DNA from: an uncultured Candidatus Saccharibacteria bacterium
GTDB taxonomy: Bacteria; Patescibacteriota; Saccharimonadia; Saccharimonadales; Saccharimonadaceae
DNA: 64,000 bases
Direction of reading: 5' to 3'
Assembly (NCBI GenBank): GCA_947166125.1
Contig: CAMVCW010000002.1
Span: 140,646 to 204,645 of the forward strand
Part shown: piece after piece, positions 33,491-41,791 of the stretch
How positions within the stretch are numbered: the stretch's first letter is position 1
How the letters are laid out: each line of letters opens with the position of its first letter
Translations under genes and position numbers: made by a program
Notes under the pieces: model-generated
What the model was told of the DNA's origin: nothing
What the model saw: the letters and a program-made list of their open reading frames with translations, nothing else
The model's database searches: none

Positions 33491-34684
33491 ATGCGCGCGA
33501 TTTGTTTGTATTTACATATCCATCAGCCAGTTCGTTATCGTGAATATTCTATTTTTGATGTTGGCAACGATTCTAATTATTTCCACGATCATTACAATGG
33601 CCGTCAATCCAACGAGCGTATTTTTAGAAAGGTTGCCGATAAATCTTATCGCCCCATGCTTAATCTCCTCGAAAAAAATATGCAAAAATATCCCGGGTTC
33701 AAAGTTTCGTTTTCTATTACGGGTACCTGGCTAGAGCAAGCCGAAAAATGGGCGCCAGAACTCATTTCCCAGATACAGCGTATGGTAAAACGCGGCCAAG
33801 TAGAAATCGTCGGCGAAACATATTACCATTCACTGGCATTTTTCTATAATCTGGACGAATTTAACACTCAAGTAGAACAACATACTCACAAAATTAAAGA
33901 AATTTTTGGCGTAACTCCACAAGTATTTCGCAATACCGAGCTTGCATATAATGATAATCTTGCTCACTGGGCCGAAGAAAAAGGCTACAAAGGCATCCTA
34001 GCCGAAGGTTGGGATAAAATTCTTGGTTGGAGAAGCCCAAATTACGTCTATCGTCCGTCTGGCTGTGAGAATCTAAAATTATTACTCAAAAATTATCGCT
34101 TATCAGACGACATAGCCTTCCGTTTTTCTAATCGTAATTGGGATGAGTGGCCGCTCACCGTGCCAAAATATCAAAATTGGCTCAATATGGAATGCTTGCG
34201 TGGTAATCTGATTAATTTATTTATGGATTTTGAAACCTTCGGCGAACACCAGTGGCAAGACACCGGCATTTTTAGCTTCATGAATAATCTAATTCCGGCT
34301 TGGCTTTCCGAATATGAAAATAAATTCGTTACAGTATCAGAGGCTTGTGATATTTCCGAACCTATTAGTGATATTTCCATGCCAGAAACTGTCACTTGGG
34401 CCGATACTGAACGTGATTTATCCGCCTGGCTCTCCAATTCTATGCAGACGTCTGCTATGAACGATTTATACAATATGCGCGAAAAACTCCTCGCCACTAA
34501 AGATCAAGATTTAATTAAAGACTGGCGTTATATGACCACGTCAGACCACCCATACTCTATGTGTACCAAATACTGGCATGATGGCGATGTACACGCTTAC
34601 TTTTCGGCCTACGCGTCTCCATACGAAAGCTTCATGTATTTTGAAAACGTCCTCCGCGACATAAACTACCGTATTAATATATAA
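33491..34684 (+). CDS. GH57 alpha-amylase/branching-enzyme family protein
   Basis: 397 residues. The five GH57 motifs can be followed: HIHQP at residue 9, GETYYHSL near 112, FRNTELAYND near 139 (Glu nucleophile) and FMDFETFGEHQ near 243 (Asp acid). Family members are amylases, 4-alpha-glucanotransferases or glycogen branching enzymes. In an operon with a glycogen-synthase-like GT4, a role in building or trimming an alpha-1,4-glucan store is most likely. Cytoplasmic, no signal peptide. Confidence 0.9.
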   Translation: MRAICLYLHIHQPVRYREYSIFDVGNDSNYFHDHYNGRQSNERIFRKVADKSYRPMLNLLEKNMQKYPGFKVSFSITGTWLEQAEKWAPELISQIQRMVKRGQVEIVGETYYHSLAFFYNLDEFNTQVEQHTHKIKEIFGVTPQVFRNTELAYNDNLAHWAEEKGYKGILAEGWDKILGWRSPNYVYRPSGCENLKLLLKNYRLSDDIAFRFSNRNWDEWPLTVPKYQNWLNMECLRGNLINLFMDFETFGEHQWQDTGIFSFMNNLIPAWLSEYENKFVTVSEACDISEPISDISMPETVTWADTERDLSAWLSNSMQTSAMNDLYNMREKLLATKDQDLIKDWRYMTTSDHPYSMCTKYWHDGDVHAYFSAYASPYESFMYFENVLRDINYRINI

Positions 34685-34685
34685 A

Positions 34686-34712
34686 AAATAACCCCCGAAG
34701 GGGTATTTTTTA
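34686..34712. terminator. Bidirectional terminator between GH57 and rpmG
   Basis: AAAAATACCCC/CCCC-type stem: ATAACCCCC, GAAG loop, GGGGTATT followed by T residues, with A/T runs on both sides. It ends the plus-strand GT4-GH57 operon and the minus-strand rpmG. Confidence 0.8.
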
Positions 34713-34919
34713 ACGTTTCTTTTCCTTTACTTCGTTGCGACCAAGGTTTTTCTTAGTCTCTACGAAGAGAACATGCTTACGAAGCACCGGATCATACTTT
34801 CTAAGACTTAATTTATCGGGTGTATTCATGGTATTTTTCTTGGTATAATACGCACGAACTCCAGATTCCTCAGAAACTAGACCAACAAGTTTTCTTTTAG
34901 TATTATTCTTCTTTGCCAT
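34710..34919 (-). CDS. rpmG: Ribosomal protein L33
   Basis: 69 residues from the ATG at 34919 (MAKKNNTKRKL). The L33 core (YYTKKNTMNTPDKLSLRKYDP, HVLFVE) is clear, with a basic C-terminal extension of about 15 residues. The zinc-binding cysteines of the C+ form are absent. TAGAAT ends 10 nt before the start, with no ribosome-binding site, so a longer start upstream is unlikely. Confidence 0.92.
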   Translation of the reverse strand: MAKKNNTKRKLVGLVSEESGVRAYYTKKNTMNTPDKLSLRKYDPVLRKHVLFVETKKNLGRNEVKEKKR

Positions 34920-34945
34920 AATTGCTACTATTCTATCACACTTCA

Positions 34946-34976
34946 GGAAAAATGGCAAGACCTTAGTCTTGCCATC
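34946..34976 (-). terminator. Terminator after the 53-residue ORF
   Basis: Minus strand ATGGCAAGAC, short loop, GTCTTGCCAT then TTTTT. It supports a real minus-strand transcript upstream, i.e. the small ORF at 34989. Confidence 0.8.
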
Positions 34977-34988
34977 TGTGGGAGTGAT

Positions 34989-35150
34989 TTATCCAGTATA
35001 AGACCTTACGCGACCTACATCTCCTCCGGCCCTATGACCTTGCTGAATAATCTCTTCGATTTTCGCTGCTGCAGCATAGTAGCCAGCATTGGTCGGAGTA
35101 AAAGTCCAAGATCGACCCATTGTCAGATCTTTTATAACGATATCGCCCAC
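34989..35150 (-). CDS. Small hypothetical protein, 53 residues
   Basis: Reads VGDIVIKDLTMGRSW... to ...GRVRSYTG from a GTG at 35150. AAGGTGGTG lies seven bases before the GTG and a terminator follows the stop, so it has start and end signals of its own. It is short, soluble and not recognised (GYYAAAAKIEEIIQQGH forms a likely helix). It lies between the helicase gene and rpmG. A competing out-of-frame ATG three bases upstream gives a poorer peptide. Confidence 0.55.
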   Translation of the reverse strand: MGDIVIKDLTMGRSWTFTPTNAGYYAAAAKIEEIIQQGHRAGGDVGRVRSYTG

Positions 35151-35273
35151 TCATTTTCACCACCTTTCAAAAGTGCTATATTTTGCATATTTCATATACG
35201 GTCACCGAAACCACACGGCACTCATCGCAACAGGTACCTAGCAATCTCGAAAACTGCGTACATACCATATATA

Positions 35274-38200
35274 TTATATTTTGATGCTTTTTGCAAGCAG
35301 TAGCTCAATGAAGTTTTTGATATCTTTAAGCCCCAAATTGTCATCCGCCATCCTAAATATTTCCGCATCATCCATAAAATTCAAAGTTTCTACCATATTA
35401 TATATAGCACGCATTAAATCAACCAACTCTTTTTCGTCCTCATCGTTAAATTCATAGACTTTGTCATATACTTCTTCGTCTTTATCTGGCGTAACAAATA
35501 ATATATGTGCCCGCTCCACCTTATATTTTCTATAAGTCGGCGAATTATTTAAGAGTAACTTATAAAAACCTAATTGCAACATATATTTATATAATGTAGC
35601 GTGCGAGCGCCATTTTTCTTTGTGATAGCCACCGGTCTTAAAATCATAAATTTCAATTGTCTTGGCACTATCATCTATTAATATATGATCAATTTTACCG
35701 GTTACAGGTACGCCGTCTATCGATAATCTTTCCGGCGCAAGATTTACTTCCGCCTTACCCTGGCGCAAAATCTCCCCGAATTTATTCAGTGAAACTGCAA
35801 GATCAGCCGGGCCCTTTTCGCGGATTTTTTGCATAATATCTTGTGGTAACTCTTTTTTCTCAAGTTCTGCCAAAAAGTACTCTACTGCCTTTTCATCAGA
35901 AAAACCTCGATTGGTTACCATCTCAAAAGTTTTATGCACCAAATCACCAAAAGCTAAAGCTTCCGTTTCTGGTTCTGCCGGCGCACGCAGGATTTGCCGC
36001 TTAAAGAACTCCACTGGGCCAGCATATACGATGTCTATAAACGAAGTCAAGCTCGACGCGGACATCCGCCAATTCTTCACTCTATCCCGATAAATTGCCC
36101 GCATATCAGGAGTCAGTTTGGTATATGGCGCTAGCCAATACTTCAGATTCTCTGTTTTGTCGGAAGAAACGGACGCGCTTGCTTCATAGTGGCAAGCTAC
36201 TTTTCCGGCCGGAATTAATGGCGAAATCACCTCGTCACCATCCGTATATTCTTCGAAATATTCTAATCTATCCGGCGCTTTGTCATTAAAATCATGTAGA
36301 GAGTTCGTAATATATAGTGTACTTTTCGCCCGCGTTAAGGCTACGTATAGTATACGCAATTTTTCACCGTCCGTGGTGCCGGTGTGCCGTATCTGCATTA
36401 AGTTTTTCGGTAGGGCTAATAAGTTGTTGTTCCCTTTGCCTTTACCCCATGCTACATGGTCTGCTGAAATTATAAATACATATTCAAACTCTAGTCCCTT
36501 AGCTTTATGCGCAGTAAGTATTTGTACGGCCTCATCCGCATCTTTATATGGGCTAGTCTTATTTAGTGTCATTTCGGCAGCTTCATAATCATCTACCATA
36601 TCAATTAGATCATCCAATTTTAGGCTCTTCTCGCCAAAATGCTTTCTCAGCTTTCCCCTCAGTGAAGCCAAATTCTCATATAGATTAAATGCTCCATATT
36701 CATCATCTTTTGTGTAATATGCCAAAAGCGGAGAGCGGTAGCCGCTTAACTCTGCCGCACCAACTATATAATCTAATATTATTTCTAGCGGCTCTGTAAA
36801 CGATTTTGCCACTAAATTTGCTAGCCACTCCGTCACCTGCTTAATTTCCGCATTTTCTGAAGTAGCCAAACGCTCAAATATCGCTTTGCGGTCTTTTCTG
36901 GCCTCACTAGTAACTTTTATTACCTCCAACATCGGTAATTTAAAAAATGGATATGCCAAAATTTCCAAAATAGACGTATTGCCACTCAGATTATTCTTTA
37001 TTTCATAAATAAACCGTGCCAAAGTGAGAATTTCGTGTATCACTTCATCCTCGAATAAATTATCGCGCTTCTCGTAAGCAATTTTTATCTCTGACCGCGC
37101 CTTCAGGTATGGCAAAAGCGGCATAAAATATTTAGTTTTATATGAAATTATAGCGATATCACTCTGTTTTACGCCAGCTTTAATCAGCTGATGAATTTTT
37201 CGTGCAATAAAATCATACTCCATGTCCGAACTTAAAAATTCATGGCGAAAAATCTGCGTGTTTTCCGGCGCGGGCTTATGAGCTATTAATTCCTTATCCG
37301 CAAACCTATTCGGCGCTTGGTTGATAATCTTGCGTGAAAAATCCAAAATTTCCTGCGTGCTACGATAATTTTCTACCAGTGGTATTACGTTTGCCCCGTA
37401 ATGTGCCTGAAAATCTGTTAAGTTTGTAGAAAGCGCCCCCTGAAATTCATAAATTGCCTGATCATCATCTCCCACCGCCATAATCATTGGCTTTTCGTAG
37501 TCTGTCAGTTGTTTGATTATCGCAAATTGCGATGGATTAGTATCCTGAAATTCATCCAACATAATAAACTGATAGTGTTCTTGCAGCGTAAGTTTAAAGC
37601 CATTATCGGTTTTTAGTATACGTACCGCCTCCTGGATCATATCATCAAAATCATATAGGCCATTATCGCGCAAATACTCATCATACTCGCCCATTACCTT
37701 AGCGATACTGAGCAATTTTTTATTAGCCACGCGGTCTTTGAGTCGGTAATTTCCCTTCTCGTCTTTTTCGAAATATTTATCTTTCCAGCTAGAAAGTGGC
37801 TTAATTTTTTCCGCAGACTCTGCTTCGACTATTGCTACTTTTAAATCTCGCGCTAGCCCTGCGATAGAGCGCTCCACTCCAGGCAAAATCGGTTGTGCGT
37901 CTGCATAGTTTATAAGTATCTCATATATTGGCCGGTAAGCATTCTCGTAAGATTCCTTAAATGCGCGCGGTACAATATTTTTGAGTAGTGGTGAAATCGC
38001 TTCGGATAATACCTTAGAATCCTCCAAGTTTTGCTCGGCGATTTTTGCAAGATTATCTGCCGAAAGTCCCGCAGATTTCGCCGAAGATATCACACTAATA
38101 ATATCCTTTACGTTATCACCGCGTAAAATATCGCGCCCCGGTAATTTATTCTGGATGTCACGAACGATTTTGAACTGCGTAACCTCATCTATTGCGGAAT

Positions 38201-38516
38201 CTAATTTTCTATCATAATCTTCTGCGTAATTTTTGTATTGTGTAAGAATATCCGTGCCAAAAGCATGATATGTGCCAATATTTACTTTTAGCCCATCTTT
38301 GCCAATGATACTCTTCAGCCGCTCGCGCATATTGCTAGCGCCAGTTTCAGTAAAAGTAAGGCATAAAATATTTTCTGGGTTTGTATCTGTGTTTTTCAAA
38401 ATATACGCCACTTTTTCTGAAAGTAGCTGAGTCTTGCCGGTTCCAGGCCCCGCCAATACCAGAAGTGGCCCATCCAAATATTCTACTGCTTCTTTTTGCT
38501 TAGTATTTAAGCCCAC
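35274..38516 (-). CDS. UvrD/PcrA-type helicase with C-terminal PD-(D/E)XK nuclease domain
   Basis: 1080 residues. SF1A helicase motifs in order: GPGTGKTQ (23-30), MLDEFQDT, GDDDQAIYEF, NYRSTQ, HKAKGLEF and YVALTRAK. The last 250 residues hold a RecB-family nuclease: GDLVHKTFE, then GKIDHILID and EIYDFKTGGY with the Asp and Glu/Lys metal site. It is a stand-alone AddA/RecB-like recombination nuclease, a common CPR arrangement. The start is GTG with AGGAG eight bases upstream; it overlaps gpsA by 10 nt. Confidence 0.93.
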   Translation of the reverse strand: MGLNTKQKEAVEYLDGPLLVLAGPGTGKTQLLSEKVAYILKNTDTNPENILCLTFTETGASNMRERLKSIIGKDGLKVNIGTYHAFGTDILTQYKNYAEDYDRKLDSAIDEVTQFKIVRDIQNKLPGRDILRGDNVKDIISVISSAKSAGLSADNLAKIAEQNLEDSKVLSEAISPLLKNIVPRAFKESYENAYRPIYEILINYADAQPILPGVERSIAGLARDLKVAIVEAESAEKIKPLSSWKDKYFEKDEKGNYRLKDRVANKKLLSIAKVMGEYDEYLRDNGLYDFDDMIQEAVRILKTDNGFKLTLQEHYQFIMLDEFQDTNPSQFAIIKQLTDYEKPMIMAVGDDDQAIYEFQGALSTNLTDFQAHYGANVIPLVENYRSTQEILDFSRKIINQAPNRFADKELIAHKPAPENTQIFRHEFLSSDMEYDFIARKIHQLIKAGVKQSDIAIISYKTKYFMPLLPYLKARSEIKIAYEKRDNLFEDEVIHEILTLARFIYEIKNNLSGNTSILEILAYPFFKLPMLEVIKVTSEARKDRKAIFERLATSENAEIKQVTEWLANLVAKSFTEPLEIILDYIVGAAELSGYRSPLLAYYTKDDEYGAFNLYENLASLRGKLRKHFGEKSLKLDDLIDMVDDYEAAEMTLNKTSPYKDADEAVQILTAHKAKGLEFEYVFIISADHVAWGKGKGNNNLLALPKNLMQIRHTGTTDGEKLRILYVALTRAKSTLYITNSLHDFNDKAPDRLEYFEEYTDGDEVISPLIPAGKVACHYEASASVSSDKTENLKYWLAPYTKLTPDMRAIYRDRVKNWRMSASSLTSFIDIVYAGPVEFFKRQILRAPAEPETEALAFGDLVHKTFEMVTNRGFSDEKAVEYFLAELEKKELPQDIMQKIREKGPADLAVSLNKFGEILRQGKAEVNLAPERLSIDGVPVTGKIDHILIDDSAKTIEIYDFKTGGYHKEKWRSHATLYKYMLQLGFYKLLLNNSPTYRKYKVERAHILFVTPDKDEEVYDKVYEFNDEDEKELVDLMRAIYNMVETLNFMDDAEIFRMADDNLGLKDIKNFIELLLAKSIKI

Positions 38517-39286
38517 TTATCGCTCCTGCTCATCAAATCTTTTAGTTTTACGGCTTCAGCAGGTACTATTATTTCACCCCGCTTAATGCGTTTTAATGCA
38601 GATATACCTTCTACGGTTTTTTCTGGCTCAGCATTGGGATTTTTGCATAAAATCCGCCCAAATTCATAATTGCGCGAAGGATAAGCACAGGTGATCTTAA
38701 GATCCCCTTTGCCACATACCAAATCCACCGTTTCTGGCTGCGCGCCATTAGCTGAAAGAAGCGCCTTCATTTCTTCCGATACCTCTGTTAGGAATCTAGC
38801 ATGTTCTTCCGTATTCGGCTCTAATTCCTCTAGCCCAGCCAGTATAGCATATACATTTTTTAGTGCGCCGCACATTAATACGCCACGTTTGTCGTTGGTT
38901 TTATCAAAAGTGAGATAATCTGTACCGAATAGTTCAATTATTCTGCCATCCGTAGCCGTCAGTTTAGTATTTTTGGCTGCTTTTATATCGTCGGCAAACC
39001 CTGGACCACTTAGCACCATATAATCATTGAAATCTGCAAATGTTTTATCGGATAGTATTCCTTTTGTTGCCACGATTAGCGGTTTATTTTTTGGTAGATA
39101 TGGTAATAAATATGGCGCCGCCTTGGATGGCACACAAAGCACTATATATTTAGCGTCCGCCAACACGTCTGATAATTTTTCACGCTCCAATCTTGAGTCA
39201 TAATAATCGATATCATAGCCCTTATTGGCCAAAATCCCTCCGAGCGCCGTACCAAATGCCCCCGCACCTAAAACCGCTATTTTCAT
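38507..39286 (-). CDS. gpsA: Glycerol-3-phosphate dehydrogenase [NAD(P)+]-like
   Basis: 259 residues, shorter than the usual 330. The N-terminal GAGAFGTALGGILA nucleotide fold, VLCVPSKA, VATKGI, SGPGFADDI and the catalytic Lys in GALKNVYAI are all in place. It reduces dihydroxyacetone phosphate to sn-glycerol-3-phosphate for lipid synthesis. The middle helix and C terminus are trimmed. TATAAT (39294-39299, minus) ends 7 nt before the ATG: leaderless. It is coupled to the helicase gene by overlap, with no obvious functional link. Confidence 0.88.
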   Translation of the reverse strand: MKIAVLGAGAFGTALGGILANKGYDIDYYDSRLEREKLSDVLADAKYIVLCVPSKAAPYLLPYLPKNKPLIVATKGILSDKTFADFNDYMVLSGPGFADDIKAAKNTKLTATDGRIIELFGTDYLTFDKTNDKRGVLMCGALKNVYAILAGLEELEPNTEEHARFLTEVSEEMKALLSANGAQPETVDLVCGKGDLKITCAYPSRNYEFGRILCKNPNAEPEKTVEGISALKRIKRGEIIVPAEAVKLKDLMSRSDKWA

Positions 39287-39342
39287 ACTATTTATTATAA
39301 CATTAATACAATATTAACAGTAGCAAAAGACATCAAATATCA

Positions 39343-40293
39343 TTATGTATTTTCAGTCCATGTTGCGTACAGTACAACCTCTCCCCCAGCAGTAGTCAGG
39401 TTCACAACCTCAGCACCATCCGCATACGAAGTCCCTGTGCCGTCAGCTTTAGTATTCCATCCTGCAAAGGTGTATCCTGTCCTAGTATATTCATTGGTCG
39501 CGAGTGTCGTTTGCTCATCTGCAAATATGGCTTGGTCATTCATGGTCGTCGCAACCGATGTAGCTGAACCGTCACTCGGTATGCTGCCACCATTGGGATT
39601 AAAGACTACGAAATACGGCACATTGACTGCGACAGGATGTACCATGGTGTATTTCACTGCTCCGGTATAAGTCCCAGCAGGCTGGGTAGAAGAAGCATTA
39701 GCCGTATATGACACTGTGATATTTTGAGGAGCTATATCGCCGCTATCACCTAAAGTTACACCATTATACGAAGCTATCTTTGTGTAAGTACTCGGGATAG
39801 CATGTGGATTTTTAGAATTACCAAAGCCACTAACTATTACTGGTTTGTCGGTAGAGGCCGCGGTTAGACTCATTCCCCAATTACTCCCGGTGCCATCAGT
39901 TTTGATATTGTAAGGGCTATCTATAGTATTGTTAAAAATCAAATCCGTAACGCCAAAAGTATTATTCGAATATCCTACCGCATAAATATCATATCCTCCG
40001 GCATCATTGCAAGACACAGCAAAAGTACTACCAGTAATCGTTGCGCTGCTATTGTTAGCTAAAATACCAGCATATTCGCCGCTACCACTTCTCTCAAAAC
40101 TACACGCCGCACTTACCGTTACGGATGCATTAGCTGAAGCAGAGCTAGAAACTGTATTTGTAGTATTATTCGTAGTAGAACCACTATCCACTGAATCGTC
40201 TGCAAACGCTATACCGTTTCTCAAAACTGCACCAGTCAGCACTAATACCCCCATCAATCCCACAATAGCCTTTTTATGCATATTTCTTTCCAT
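39343..40293 (-). CDS. Surface protein with stalk and InlB-type beta repeat
   Basis: 316 residues. Signal peptide at 1-31 with cleavage after AFA-D. A Ser/Thr/Asn-rich stalk (35-235) is homologous to that of surface protein 1 (GYDIYAVG, SPYNIKTD, STQPAGTYTGAVKYTMVHP). The C terminus is one InlB/Flg_new-type repeat (GYTFAGWNTKADGTGTSYADG). No sorting signal or C-terminal helix, so retention at the surface is unexplained. An alternative start four codons downstream (40281) is equally good. A TATAAT box lies 17 bases upstream; no leader RNA here. Confidence 0.7.
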   Translation of the reverse strand: MERNMHKKAIVGLMGVLVLTGAVLRNGIAFADDSVDSGSTTNNTTNTVSSSASANASVTVSAACSFERSGSGEYAGILANNSSATITGSTFAVSCNDAGGYDIYAVGYSNNTFGVTDLIFNNTIDSPYNIKTDGTGSNWGMSLTAASTDKPVIVSGFGNSKNPHAIPSTYTKIASYNGVTLGDSGDIAPQNITVSYTANASSTQPAGTYTGAVKYTMVHPVAVNVPYFVVFNPNGGSIPSDGSATSVATTMNDQAIFADEQTTLATNEYTRTGYTFAGWNTKADGTGTSYADGAEVVNLTTAGGEVVLYATWTENT

Positions 40294-40347
40294 TTAGGTT
40301 ACGTTTATCACTATTATACTACTTTTTCCCAGCAAAACACAAGTACT

Positions 40348-41205
40348 TTAGGTGATTTTTCGTGCAGACTTTTTACGTTTGTAAGTTTTAATTCCAAAAA
40401 TCCCACCAAATATTACACCACATATCACTACAAAAGCCACTACTATAAACCAAATCGGACAAATCAATACATCTTTCATTTCTACAGAAGATATACCATT
40501 ATAATATATAGTCTGACTCACACGCACCACGCCCACCACCGGCAATCCTGTAATCTCATATTCTGTTCGTCTAGTGGTCTCCGGCATTATAGTTTCACTA
40601 TGTCGTCCATCGTCTTGCCCGGTAGGCAAAATAGTTTCACCGGTAATCAGGTTTTTCACTTCTAGTACGGTAGTCGCCGTCTGATGTATGTTGCCAGTAT
40701 TAGAAATTAATGCCTCGACTTTCACTGGTGTAGTCATCGCAAACCCTGGAATATTATTCTCAAGTATTTCGCCACCGGTTACAGTTTCTCCGGCCACATT
40801 GGCATATATTAAACTTGCAATCTCAAAAACGCTATTTACTTTTACTCCTTGATTGCTTGCCGCCTCAGCATCCTCCGTCACCAGAAGCGATGCATATTGT
40901 CCGCCCGCCGGAGCCGTTTCGGGTACAGTAATTGTAAAATTAATTTCCGCCGTCTCGTTTGGCTTTAAGGTTCCTTTGGGATTTTCAACTCTCACCCAAT
41001 CCACCACCATAGATCTATTAGACATTGTGGCAAGATCTGCATCGTATCCTTCACCCATCACGCTATATGGCGCTACAGATATTTTATACGCAAAATCACT
41101 TGTAGCACTACCTGAGTTTGCTACCGTAATACTACCATTGTAAGTCTTACCTGGCTCCAAACTAAAATTTTGGCTCATCGGCGTCACCACAAACGCATTT
41201 TCCAT
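40348..41205 (-). CDS. DUF916/WxL-like membrane-anchored protein
   Basis: 285 residues from the ATG at 41205, fixed by GGAGG five bases upstream. The N-terminal Ig-like domain opens at once with VTPMSQNFSLEPGKTYNGSITVAN, the DUF916 pattern. A second beta domain (160-240) follows, then one membrane helix (about 248-272) and a basic tail. No N-terminal signal peptide is visible, which is unusual because the domains should face outward. It is the neighbour of another surface protein and of nrdG. Confidence 0.65.
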   Translation of the reverse strand: MENAFVVTPMSQNFSLEPGKTYNGSITVANSGSATSDFAYKISVAPYSVMGEGYDADLATMSNRSMVVDWVRVENPKGTLKPNETAEINFTITVPETAPAGGQYASLLVTEDAEAASNQGVKVNSVFEIASLIYANVAGETVTGGEILENNIPGFAMTTPVKVEALISNTGNIHQTATTVLEVKNLITGETILPTGQDDGRHSETIMPETTRRTEYEITGLPVVGVVRVSQTIYYNGISSVEMKDVLICPIWFIVVAFVVICGVIFGGIFGIKTYKRKKSARKIT

Positions 41206-41239
41206 TTTTGCCTCCAAACTTACTATTATTATAGCAAAT

Positions 41240-41791
41240 TTATTCTACGCTCACAATTTTGCCAGTACCAGGCTCCAGATGTAGTAATCTCTGGTTACTG
41301 GATCCACGATATTTCAAGCTGAGATCCCGTTTTTTTAGGATAAATGGCCCATCTATCAATGCATCGAGAGACTTTAAAAACTCCCATGGTTCACCGCCAT
41401 ATTCTTTAATTACTTCATAAGTAAACCCAGAAAAACTCCAAACATTCCAGCCAAGCTCTTTTCGTACGTAGTCGGCTATTTGTTTGCAAGCTTTGGCCTG
41501 CGCAAATGGTTCACCACCACAAAACGTCAGCCCAGCCTGTCCCTTAAAACCAGAAAGTCTTTTCGTAATTTCATCAATTTCTACCAAAAATCCAGCCTCA
41601 TAATCCCAAGTCTCCGGATTCTGACATCCAGGGCAATGATTCGGACAACCCTGCGTCCATACCACAGCGCGCAACCCATCGCCATTTACGATATTATCAT
41701 GCTCTAGTGGGCCGGAAAGCCGGATGTATCCATCCGGCGTTTCCACCTGCTTGGCGAGTTTCTCTAGCGAAATCTGATGCCAATCTGTCAT
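41240..41791 (-). CDS. nrdG: Anaerobic ribonucleotide reductase activating enzyme
   Basis: 183 residues. Radical-SAM protein with the cluster motif CPNHCPGC near residue 49 and GGEP near 92 for SAM binding. It makes the glycyl radical on NrdD, releasing 5'-deoxyadenosine. The start overlaps the nrdD stop (TAATG). Confidence 0.95.
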   Translation of the reverse strand: MTDWHQISLEKLAKQVETPDGYIRLSGPLEHDNIVNGDGLRAVVWTQGCPNHCPGCQNPETWDYEAGFLVEIDEITKRLSGFKGQAGLTFCGGEPFAQAKACKQIADYVRKELGWNVWSFSGFTYEVIKEYGGEPWEFLKSLDALIDGPFILKKRDLSLKYRGSSNQRLLHLEPGTGKIVSVE

